Shown: one piece after another, positions 1-5,721 of the stretch
Layout: the number at the start of each line of letters is the position of its first letter
Numbering within the stretch: the stretch's first letter is position 1
Origin: CAZPXF01 sp964590945
GTDB taxonomy: Bacteria > Bacillota > Clostridia > Lachnospirales > Lachnospiraceae
Assembly: GCA_964590945.1 (NCBI GenBank)
Contig: CAZPXF010000093.1
Location: 1-7,431, forward strand
DNA length: 7,431 bases
Direction of reading: 5' to 3'
Made by a program: the position numbers and the translations under genes
Notes under the pieces: generated by a model
Databases searched by the model: none
The model's input: only the letters and a program-made list of their open reading frames with translations
What the model was told of the DNA's origin: nothing

Positions 1-1773
1 CTACCGGACACCAACGATCCTGAAATCCATGGATTCCTTGCCGATCTGACATAAAAGCTGCTTCATATTCTGATCATTCACATTGCCGGAAAGCGTCATT
101 GTCACAATCTGCCTCTCATTGTCCGTCTCCAGCTGCATGGACCTGATCGCAACGTGATTCAGCTTCGCCATATGGATATGGACGCCTGCGTCGCCTGTCT
201 CTCTGCTGCATGCAAATGCGACCGTCACCTCGCTGTGACCGGTATTCCCATCGATGCCCGCTGCGGCAAGACTCTCCGAAAGAACCTTCTCCTGCATATC
301 CGGAAGAAGCCCGTATTCATATCTGCGGTTGATGCTCATCAGATCCCGCAAAAACATCACGTATTCGTCGGAAACATCTGCGCTTACATCCGACGCGCGG
401 TTCTTTATGATGGAACGCTCCCGTTCCGGCACAAATACGTCTCCGCCCGTCGCCGCTTTTGCCTCCGCAACATATCTGCCGCATTCCATACGCTTAAGGA
501 AAAGCGGTTTCATCTGCGTATCCACTTTGTCGATCCTCTCACGTACTTTTTCCAGCGAAACGGCCTGCTCCTTTGCATCCGCCCACTCATCATATTCATC
601 CAGAAAACTGTGTTTCACTCCATTTTCCTTGTACGCAAGGATCGTCTTCAGATTGACGTTTTCCACGCTCCGGAATATATTATTTTCTATCACGGGATCC
701 TTTTTCGCAAGCTCCCGGATCAGTTCCTTGATCTCTGCCCGCTTGGAACCTTTTTCTGTCCCCCCGCAGGATGCGCAGTTCTCCGTAAACCGGCAGGCGC
801 ACTGGATAAAATGCAGATCATTGTAGTTCATCCAATGGACGATCTCCTCCTCCCGCACAAGATACAGCGGACGGATCAGCTCCATTCCTTCAAAATTCGT
901 GCTGTGAAGCTTTGGCATCATCGTCTGCACCTGTCCGCCGTAAAGCATCCCCATAAGAATCGTCTCGATCACATCATCAAAATGGTGTCCAAGCGCAATT
1001 TTGTTGCACCCCAGCTCCTTCGCCTTGCTGTAGAGGCAGCCGCGGCGCATACGCGCGCAAAGGTAGCACGGCGAATCGGTAATATTTGCAACCGTATCAA
1101 ATATTTCCGTTGTAAATACCGTGACCGGCACGTTCAGGAGCCTGGCGTTACTCATGATCGTCTGATAGTTGACCTCGTTATATCCCGGATTCATCACGAG
1201 ATATACGACCTCAAAATTCTGCTTCCCATGGCGGTACAGCTCCTGAAAAAGCTTCGCCATCAGCATGGAATCCTTTCCGCCGGAAATACAGACCGCGATC
1301 TTATCCCCGTCTTTGATCAGTTCATATTCATTGATCGCTTTTGTGAATTTGCGCCAGATACCTCTGCGGAATTTCTTTATAATGCTGCGCTCCACATCTT
1401 TGCAGCGCTGCTCCCGCAGATTCCCGGACTCTGTGTTATCTGTTTCCGGCTCTGTTTTCTCCTCTTCATCCATCTGCGCCATCAGCTCGCGGAGCCTGAT
1501 CCTGAGATATTCCCGGTAGCCTCCGTCAAGGCTGTGCGCCTCATAGCCAAGCTCTTCCAGATCCCGCATGATCTCCCCGCTCTTTTCTCCCGTGTAGCAA
1601 AAAAGATAGACCGGCTCGTCCTTTGGAATTTCATCCAGATGCTCCTCAAACTCCTCCCAGAAAATATGAACCGCCCCCGGATAGGTTTCCTTGTCAAAAT
1701 CCGCTTTCTTCCTGATATCTATGACTGTTTTTTCCCGCGTGTCATTTTCTAATTCCTGAAATGTCTTATTCAT
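1..1773 (-). CDS. ttcA: Rhodanese - TtcA-type tRNA thiolase - chorismate mutase - ACT-like fusion protein
   Basis: Complete 590-aa protein with its TAG stop at the window edge. Residues 1-95 form a rhodanese domain with active-site loop CYTGEKS (Cys59), able to carry a persulfide. Residues 125-375 are a PP-loop ATPase of the TtcA family, which makes 2-thiocytidine in tRNA: SGGKDS at 164-169, CYLC at 236-239, GHHFDD at 262-267, and a Cys-rich segment at 325-336 (C325, C327, C333, C336) where E. coli TtcA has its third cluster cysteine. Residues 407-490 match AroQ chorismate mutase: R411, R428, K439, R451 and E452 align with E. coli PheA R11, R28, K39, R51 and E52. Residues 513-590 look like a divergent ACT-type beta-alpha fold (weak). 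Ordinary TtcA is about 300 aa. The start at 1773 is preceded by AAGGAAG at good spacing. It is last of the nifS-iscU-tcdA series, so sulfur probably passes from NifS through the rhodanese to the thiolase (inference). The domain calls are firm; the exact tRNA product and the mutase activity are inferred. Confidence 0.9.
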   Translation of the reverse strand: MNKTFQELENDTREKTVIDIRKKADFDKETYPGAVHIFWEEFEEHLDEIPKDEPVYLFCYTGEKSGEIMRDLEELGYEAHSLDGGYREYLRIRLRELMAQMDEEEKTEPETDNTESGNLREQRCKDVERSIIKKFRRGIWRKFTKAINEYELIKDGDKIAVCISGGKDSMLMAKLFQELYRHGKQNFEVVYLVMNPGYNEVNYQTIMSNARLLNVPVTVFTTEIFDTVANITDSPCYLCARMRRGCLYSKAKELGCNKIALGHHFDDVIETILMGMLYGGQVQTMMPKLHSTNFEGMELIRPLYLVREEEIVHWMNYNDLHFIQCACRFTENCASCGGTEKGSKRAEIKELIRELAKKDPVIENNIFRSVENVNLKTILAYKENGVKHSFLDEYDEWADAKEQAVSLEKVRERIDKVDTQMKPLFLKRMECGRYVAEAKAATGGDVFVPERERSIIKNRASDVSADVSDEYVMFLRDLMSINRRYEYGLLPDMQEKVLSESLAAAGIDGNTGHSEVTVAFACSRETGDAGVHIHMAKLNHVAIRSMQLETDNERQIVTMTLSGNVNDQNMKQLLCQIGKESMDFRIVGVR

Positions 1774-1798
1774 TCTGCTTCTTCCTTTTCCTTTTTAT

Positions 1799-1814
1799 GA
1801 ACCCAAGAGGGTTC
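1799..1814 (-). other. Stem-loop in the leader of the ttcA fusion gene
   Basis: On the minus strand GAACCC-TCTT-GGGTTC is a perfect 6-bp stem with a 4-base loop, lying in the 76-base gap between tcdA and the fusion gene and about 25 bases before its ATG. It is followed by A-rich rather than T-rich sequence on the transcribed strand, so it is not an intrinsic terminator. It may be an mRNA processing or stabilising hairpin. It is short and could be incidental. Confidence 0.35.
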
Positions 1815-1849
1815 TCATCCCCGTAAGCTGTCCTTGATCATCCGGCTGC

Positions 1850-2626
1850 TTACGGTTCTTCCATACGCATACAATCTTTTGTAAGATCCTTGATCACTTC
1901 CGACGCGATGATAAGGCCCGCAACAGATGGAACAAATGCATTTGATCCCGGGATATCCCGGCGCTCCGTGCATTTATGCTGCGCACCCGGCGGGCAGATA
2001 CAGTTCGTCCGGCAGCTGATCGACATATCCTCGACCGGACGCACCGGCTGCTCTCTGGAATAGACGACCTTGAGCTTTTTTACCCCGCGTTTTTTGAGCT
2101 CGCGGCGCATGACCTTCGCCAGCGGACAGACAGAGGTCTTATAGATATCCGCCACTTCAAATTCAGCCGGATTCAGCTTATTTCCCGCGCCCATGCAGCT
2201 GATGACCGGCACTTTGCACTCCTGCGCCTGCATGACAAGCGCAATCTTTGCTGTCACCGTATCCACTGCATCCACCACATAATCATACTTGCAAAAATCA
2301 AATTCGTCCTTTGTCTCCGGCAGATAAAAGCAATTGTGAACTTCGACCTTACAGTCCGGATTGATATCCAGTATACGCTCTTTCATCACTTCTGTCTTGT
2401 ATTTTCCGACAGTTTTTCTGGTCGCTATGATCTGCCTGTTCAGATTGGTCAGGCACACCTTATCATCATCGATAAGATCGATCGCGCCGACGCCGCTTCT
2501 TACGAGCGCCTCCACCGTATAACCGCCGACGCCCCCGATCCCAAACACAGCCACGCGCGAATCGCCAAGCTTTCGCATCGCCGACTCTCCAAATAATAAT
2601 TGCGTTCTTGAAAATTGATTTAACAT
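1850..2626 (-). CDS. tcdA: tRNA threonylcarbamoyladenosine dehydratase (TcdA/CsdL, ThiF/E1-like)
   Basis: 258-aa ThiF/E1-superfamily enzyme. The family uses ATP to cyclise t6A37 of tRNA to ct6A. Visible features: N-terminal FSRTQLLFGESAM, nucleotide loop GIGGVGG at 29-35, IDDDKV at 52-57, NLNRQ at 61-65, DAVD at 119-122, and the C-terminal FVPSVAGLIIASEVIKDL. These match E. coli TcdA closely, and there is no HD or MoeB/rhodanese extension. A cysteine cluster (C205, C209, C211, C219) sits in a loop before the C-terminal helix and could bind a metal. The start chosen is ATG at 2626, with AAAGGA about six bases upstream. Longer starts (ATG at 2641, TTG at 2662) lack a ribosome site, and the TTG falls inside the preceding terminator hairpin. 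In E. coli the same enzyme works with the CsdA cysteine desulfurase, so sitting two genes after nifS makes sense. The neighbouring terminator suggests lower expression than nifS-iscU. Confidence 0.92.
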   Translation of the reverse strand: MLNQFSRTQLLFGESAMRKLGDSRVAVFGIGGVGGYTVEALVRSGVGAIDLIDDDKVCLTNLNRQIIATRKTVGKYKTEVMKERILDINPDCKVEVHNCFYLPETKDEFDFCKYDYVVDAVDTVTAKIALVMQAQECKVPVISCMGAGNKLNPAEFEVADIYKTSVCPLAKVMRRELKKRGVKKLKVVYSREQPVRPVEDMSISCRTNCICPPGAQHKCTERRDIPGSNAFVPSVAGLIIASEVIKDLTKDCMRMEEP

Positions 2627-2647
2627 ACGTTTCCTTTCCATATCATG

Positions 2648-2676
2648 AAAAAGCCGGGGCAAACCGCTCCGGCCTT
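2648..2676 (-). terminator. Intrinsic terminator between iscU and tcdA
   Basis: Read on the minus strand, GCCGGAGC-GGTTT-GCCCCGGC forms an 8-bp stem with one mismatch and a 5-base loop, followed directly by TTTTT. It lies 13 bases after the iscU stop codon and about 20 before the tcdA start. Because tcdA and the fusion gene continue on the same strand with no obvious promoter in the gap, it likely acts as a partial terminator that lowers transcription of the downstream genes, unless a promoter lies inside iscU. Confidence 0.75.
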
Positions 2677-2688
2677 ATTCATATATGA

Positions 2689-3129
2689 TTAATATTCTTC
2701 CTCTTCTTCCTTCTCGGAAATGTCGTTGACCGGTCTTTCCAGTCCCTCGATCTCGATGTGATTCTTATTCGCGTAATCCCAAAGCGCCGCATGGATCGCT
2801 TCCTCTGCCAGAAGAGAACAGTGAACCTTTACCGGCGGAAGTCCGTCAAGAGCCTCCATAACCGCCTTATTTGTCACCTCGAGCGCCTCCTGGATGGTCT
2901 TGCCCTTTACAAGCTCTGTCGCCATGCTGCTCGTCGCAACTGCCGCTCCGCAGCCAAATGTCTTAAACTTCGCTTCCCGGATAACGCCGTTCTCATCAAT
3001 ATCGAGGTACATTCTCATGATATCCCCGCACTTTGCATTTCCAACTGTGCCGACTCCGCTTGGATTCTCCATCTCGCCAACGTTTCTCGGGTTGTTGAAA
3101 TGATCCATTACTTTCTCACTGTATGCCAT
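2689..3129 (-). CDS. iscU: IscU/NifU-type Fe-S cluster assembly scaffold
   Basis: 146-aa cytosolic scaffold on which Fe-S clusters are assembled from NifS-derived sulfur before transfer to apo-proteins. It opens with the family signature YSEKVMDHFNNPRNVG. The three cluster cysteines are present: C34 in KCGD with Asp36, C60 in TFGCGAA, and C104 in KVHCS. LPPVK at 97-101 is the motif contacted by HscA in the proteobacterial ISC system, although no chaperone gene is in view. There are no NifU-type middle ferredoxin or C-terminal domains, so this is the short IscU-like form common in clostridia. The C-terminus is an acidic tail of five glutamates and a tyrosine. The start has AAGG seven bases upstream. 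Only 29 bases separate it from nifS, with no terminator between them, so the two are co-transcribed. Confidence 0.95.
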   Translation of the reverse strand: MAYSEKVMDHFNNPRNVGEMENPSGVGTVGNAKCGDIMRMYLDIDENGVIREAKFKTFGCGAAVATSSMATELVKGKTIQEALEVTNKAVMEALDGLPPVKVHCSLLAEEAIHAALWDYANKNHIEIEGLERPVNDISEKEEEEEY

Positions 3130-3158
3130 AATAAAACCTTACCTTTCCATGAATCTTC

Positions 3159-4340
3159 CTATTTCTGTTTCTTAAGGAAATCCTCGTATAACGGAGACAT
3201 GCCGCGCAGTCTCTCGATGATCTTCTTCAACTCATCCACCGTATAATCGATATCCTCCTTCGTCGTCTTCTCAGAAATGGTCAGACGAAGAGATCCGTGT
3301 GCGATCTCGTGAGGGAGTCCGATCGCCAGAAGTACATGGGACGGATCAAGAGAACCGGATGTACATGCCGATCCGCTGGAACCGCAGATACCCTTCTGAT
3401 CGAGCAGGATCAGGAGCGACTCGCCCTCGATAAAGCGGAAACAGAAATTCGCATTGTTCGGGAGACGGTTCGTACGGTGTCCGTTTACCCTGACATATGG
3501 GATCTCATTTTCCACACGGCTGATCAGATGGTCGCGGAGCTCTGTCTCGTACTTTATACGCTCGTCCATATTCGCTGCTGCAAGCTCGATAGCCTTACCG
3601 AATCCGACAATTCCCGGTACATTGTGTGTCCCGGCGCGTCTCTTCCTCTCCTGTGCCCCGCCGTGAATGAAAGACCGGATCTTAACGCCTTTTCTGATGT
3701 ACATGATACCGACGCCCTTCGGTCCGTTGATCTTATGTCCGCTGGCGCTGAGCATATCGATGTTCATAGCATCCACATCAAGCGGAATATGTCCGAACGC
3801 CTGCACTGCGTCCGTATGGAAGAGAATTCCATTCTCATGCGCGATCTTACCGATCTCAGCGATCGGCTGGATCGTTCCGATCTCATTATTTGCTGCCATA
3901 ACGGAGATCAGGATCGTCTCCGGACGGATAGCGGCTTTCAGATCGTCCAGCTTAACAACGCCGTCCTCATCGACGTCCAGATACGTCACCTCGCACCCGT
4001 TCTTCTCCAGCCACTCAGCCGTATGAAGAATCGCATGATGTTCTATCTTTGTTGTAATAATATGATTGCCTTTATTCTTATAAGCCTCTGCAGTCGCCTT
4101 GAGCGCCCAGTTGTCCGACTCGCTTCCGCCGCCTGTAAAATAGATCTCTTCCGGTCTGGCGTTCAAAGCCCCGGCAATCGCTGCTCTGGAATCTACAACG
4201 CCTTTATTTGCTTCCGCCGCAAAAGAATATACAGCAGATGGATTGCCGTAATACTCTGTGAAATACGGCTTCATTGCATCGAGCACTTCGGGATAAACCT
4301 GCGTTGTCGCTGCATTATCTAAATAAATCAATTTGCTCAT
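3159..4340 (-). CDS. nifS: Cysteine desulfurase, NifS/IscS class
   Basis: 393-aa PLP enzyme, class V aminotransferase fold, that converts cysteine to alanine and holds the released sulfur as a persulfide. Seen in order: N-terminal YLDNAATT (6-13), GGSES (71-75), HTD (175-177), the PLP lysine K203 in SASGHK, and the mobile catalytic Cys326 in GSACTSGSLDPSHVL, which reads as the NifS rather than the SufS/CsdA type of loop. Length and both ends fit the family. AGGAGG (4349-4354) stands eight bases before the ATG. It is the first gene of the minus-strand series and has its own sigma-A promoter about 95 bases upstream. It should supply sulfur to the adjacent scaffold, to the TcdA pathway and to the thiolase fusion. 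Despite the name, nothing here suggests nitrogen fixation; housekeeping Fe-S assembly is the likely role. Confidence 0.96.
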   Translation of the reverse strand: MSKLIYLDNAATTQVYPEVLDAMKPYFTEYYGNPSAVYSFAAEANKGVVDSRAAIAGALNARPEEIYFTGGGSESDNWALKATAEAYKNKGNHIITTKIEHHAILHTAEWLEKNGCEVTYLDVDEDGVVKLDDLKAAIRPETILISVMAANNEIGTIQPIAEIGKIAHENGILFHTDAVQAFGHIPLDVDAMNIDMLSASGHKINGPKGVGIMYIRKGVKIRSFIHGGAQERKRRAGTHNVPGIVGFGKAIELAAANMDERIKYETELRDHLISRVENEIPYVRVNGHRTNRLPNNANFCFRFIEGESLLILLDQKGICGSSGSACTSGSLDPSHVLLAIGLPHEIAHGSLRLTISEKTTKEDIDYTVDELKKIIERLRGMSPLYEDFLKKQK

Positions 4341-4379
4341 GTCTGCTTCCTCCTGTAAATGAATTTTATAAAATCAGAT

Positions 4380-4395
4380 GCGCAGCGCCCTGCGC
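4380..4395 (-). other. Stem-loop in the nifS 5' leader
   Basis: GCGCAG and CTGCGC form a perfect 6-bp GC-rich stem with a 4-base loop in the roughly 90-base leader predicted for the nifS transcript. On the minus strand it is followed by ATCTGATTTTATAAAAT, which is only mildly T-rich and includes a 12-base palindrome (4363-4374). It could be a weak attenuator or a stabilising hairpin. I do not recognise a known riboswitch or T-box here. Confidence 0.3.
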
Positions 4396-4436
4396 TTTCA
4401 CATCCACTCTGTTAAATTCCTACTCTCTGGATATGA

Positions 4437-4465
4437 ATTATAAGGCCGATGTATGAAAAAGTCAA
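4437..4465 (-). promoter_or_regulatory. Sigma-A promoter for nifS
   Basis: On the minus strand the -35 box is TTGACT (4460-4465) and the -10 box is a perfect TATAAT (4437-4442), separated by exactly 17 bases. Transcription should start near 4430, giving a leader of about 90 bases before nifS. The -35 box lies inside the left arm of the inverted repeat at 4456-4493, so a protein bound there would compete with RNA polymerase. Confidence 0.85.
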
Positions 4466-4493
4466 TACATATTCTCGCTAATATTGACTTTTT
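4456..4493. repeat. Perfect 12-bp inverted repeat, candidate shared operator
   Basis: The arms AAAAAGTCAATA (4456-4467) and TATTGACTTTTT (4482-4493) are exact reverse complements around a 14-base centre. Each arm holds the -35 box of one of two back-to-back promoters, for nifS leftwards and hydE rightwards. A second, smaller inverted repeat, ATATT-6-AATAT, lies inside (4469-4484). The centre-to-centre arm distance of 26 bases is about two and a half helical turns. Part of the symmetry follows from having two divergent -35 boxes, but identity extends beyond the hexamers on both sides. Binding by a dimeric regulator such as an Rrf2/IscR-type protein is a guess; no regulator gene is in the window. 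Confidence 0.7.
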
Positions 4494-4512
4494 TCTCAAT
4501 TAAAGTTATATT
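4484..4512 (+). promoter_or_regulatory. Sigma-A promoter for hydE
   Basis: The -35 box TTGACT (4484-4489) and the -10 box TATATT (4507-4512) are 17 bases apart on the plus strand. Transcription should begin near 4519, leaving a leader of about 120 bases before hydE. The -10 box is one base from consensus, so this promoter looks slightly weaker than the divergent nifS one. Its -35 lies in the right arm of the shared inverted repeat. Confidence 0.75.
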
Positions 4513-4588
4513 TATCCTACTTAAGCAATAGGGTTTACCAAAAATTTATCATTCTTTGTTATAAAAGCAACGAATTTAAGCCATTTTC

Positions 4589-4613
4589 CGGACTTCTTCC
4601 TGTCTGAAGTCCG
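4589..4613 (+). promoter_or_regulatory. Hairpin in the hydE leader just before the ribosome binding site
   Basis: CGGACTTC and GAAGTCCG make a perfect 8-bp stem with a 9-base loop, TTCCTGTCT. The stem ends 11 bases before the GGGAGG ribosome binding site (4625-4630). The loop bases CCTGT (4599-4603) are complementary to ACAGG (4622-4626), which overlaps the start of that site, so a pseudoknot masking translation initiation is possible. No T-run follows, so it is not a terminator. The hairpin is plain in the sequence; the regulatory role is inference, and no known riboswitch class was recognised. Confidence 0.5.
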
Positions 4614-4637
4614 ATCATCTTACAGGGAGGTTTTACT

Positions 4638-5669
4638 ATGAATACTATCATCCATGAGCTTGCAGAAGCCCGTACTCTGCCGGATAAAGCGCTGCGTAAG
4701 CTTCTCCTCACGGATCAATATGATACGGAGCTTTTTGCTGAGGCCGACCGCGTCCGCAAAGAAAATTATGGAACAGACGTTTATCTGCGCGGCCTTATCG
4801 AATTTTCAAACTACTGTAAAAATAACTGCTACTACTGCGGGATTCGCTGCGGCAACACGGAGCTCAAACGATACCGTCTTACAAAGGAAGAAATCCTTCT
4901 CTGCTGCAAGGAGGGTTATGCCCTCGGCTACCGGACTTTTGTTCTTCAGGGGGGCGAAGATCCTTATTACACCGACGATATGATCTGTGATATTGTGTCT
5001 GAAATCCGGGAAAATTATCCGGAATGCGCTATCACATTATCGATTGGGGAGAAATCCCGCAAAAGCTATCAGCGCTACTATGACGCAGGTGCAAACCGTT
5101 ATCTGCTGCGCCACGAGACTGCCGACGATGCGCATTACCGGAAGCTCCATCCGGAGGCTATGAGCCCTGCAAACCGCAAACGCTGTCTCTATGACCTGAA
5201 GGAGATCGGGTATCAGGTCGGCGCCGGATTTATGGTCGGATCTCCATACCAGACGGTCGACAATCTCATCACCGACCTGCGCTTTTTGGAGGAACTGCAG
5301 CCGGATATGATCGGAATCGGGCCGTTTCTGCGTCACAGAGATACTCCCTTTAAAGACTTTGAAAACGGAAGCCTTGAGCTGACCGTCCGTCTCCTCGGCG
5401 TTCTCCGCCTGATGTTTCCGTATGTGCTTCTCCCGGCGACAACGGCGCTTGGAACAATTCATCCGTTCGGCCGTGAGATGGGATTGAAGGCCGGAGCCAA
5501 TGTTGTGATGCCGAATCTCTCCCCGGTCAGCGTCCGTAAGCTCTACGAGCTCTATGAAAACAAGATCTGCACCGGAGACGAGGCCGCGCAATGCAGAGGA
5601 TGTCTGGAGGGACGTGTGCAAAAAGCCGGATACCGGATCGTGACGGCGGTTGGAGATGTGAAGAGATAA
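4638..5669 (+). CDS. hydE: [FeFe]-hydrogenase H-cluster maturase HydE (radical SAM)
   Basis: 343-aa radical SAM enzyme that, with HydG and HydF, builds the diiron subcluster of [FeFe]-hydrogenase. The radical SAM cluster motif CxxxCxxC is C60, C64, C67, within RGLIEFSNYCKNNCYYCGIR, a HydE signature that separates it from BioB and PylB. LQGGEDPYYTDD (103-114), SIGE (135-138), LLRHETAD (156-163), GIGPF (226-230) and PATTALGTIHPFGRE (266-280) follow in the family order. The optional second cluster triad is also present: C311, C319, C322, the Cx7CxxC spacing known from Thermotoga maritima HydE. GGGAGG lies seven bases before the ATG. It stands alone on its strand: no hydG, hydF or hydrogenase gene is in view, so the partners must be elsewhere. 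Divergence from nifS fits a need for Fe-S cluster supply. Confidence 0.93.
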   Translation: MNTIIHELAEARTLPDKALRKLLLTDQYDTELFAEADRVRKENYGTDVYLRGLIEFSNYCKNNCYYCGIRCGNTELKRYRLTKEEILLCCKEGYALGYRTFVLQGGEDPYYTDDMICDIVSEIRENYPECAITLSIGEKSRKSYQRYYDAGANRYLLRHETADDAHYRKLHPEAMSPANRKRCLYDLKEIGYQVGAGFMVGSPYQTVDNLITDLRFLEELQPDMIGIGPFLRHRDTPFKDFENGSLELTVRLLGVLRLMFPYVLLPATTALGTIHPFGREMGLKAGANVVMPNLSPVSVRKLYELYENKICTGDEAAQCRGCLEGRVQKAGYRIVTAVGDVKR

Positions 5670-5676
5670 GGAAAAG

Positions 5677-5721
5677 TATAAAAGGCAGAATCCAAACGAT
5701 GCTGCCTTTTATAATATTTTT
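5677..5721. terminator. Bidirectional intrinsic terminator between hydE and the rel cassette
   Basis: TATAAAAGGCAG (5677-5688) pairs perfectly with CTGCCTTTTATA (5702-5713). Inside, ATC/GAT adds three pairs after one mismatch, leaving the loop CAAAC. On the plus strand ATATTTTT follows, ending hydE transcripts. On the minus strand the stem is followed by a shorter T-rich run (TATACTTTTCC), enough for some termination of the convergent operon. The TAA stop of the 172-aa gene lies inside the right arm, so that gene ends within its own terminator. Confidence 0.85.

Noticed and set aside
154..1752. A 532-codon open frame on the plus strand opposite the ttcA fusion gene
   Set aside because: It is a mirror of the minus-strand gene, has no recognisable domain and an unnatural composition (many Arg, His and Cys), and the minus-strand frame has unmistakable family motifs throughout.
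2627..2662. Longer N-terminus for TcdA starting from TTG at 2662 or ATG at 2641
   Set aside because: The TTG lies inside the intrinsic terminator hairpin, and neither start has a good ribosome site. ATG at 2626 does, and it gives the family's usual N-terminus.
3297..4322. A 341-codon open frame on the plus strand opposite nifS
   Set aside because: Shadow of the nifS codon pattern; it has no domain, and NifS is fully supported on the other strand.
3159..4340. Nitrogen fixation role implied by the NifS/NifU-like names
   Set aside because: No nif structural or regulatory genes are present, and this two-gene set is the common housekeeping Fe-S system in clostridia.
4456..4494. Inverted repeat with flanking A and T runs read as a bidirectional terminator
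   Set aside because: It lies between divergent genes, upstream of both, the arms hold two -35 boxes with well-placed -10 boxes, and the stem is AT-rich with a long loop.
4341..4637. Possible small gene, Rrf2/IscR regulator or known riboswitch in the nifS-hydE gap
   Set aside because: No open frame of note with a ribosome site, and no T-box, SAM, TPP or cobalamin-type core was recognised; only promoters, an inverted repeat and two leader hairpins are supported.
5037..5621. A 194-codon open frame on the minus strand inside hydE
   Set aside because: Antisense shadow of hydE with no family resemblance and no ribosome binding site worth noting.
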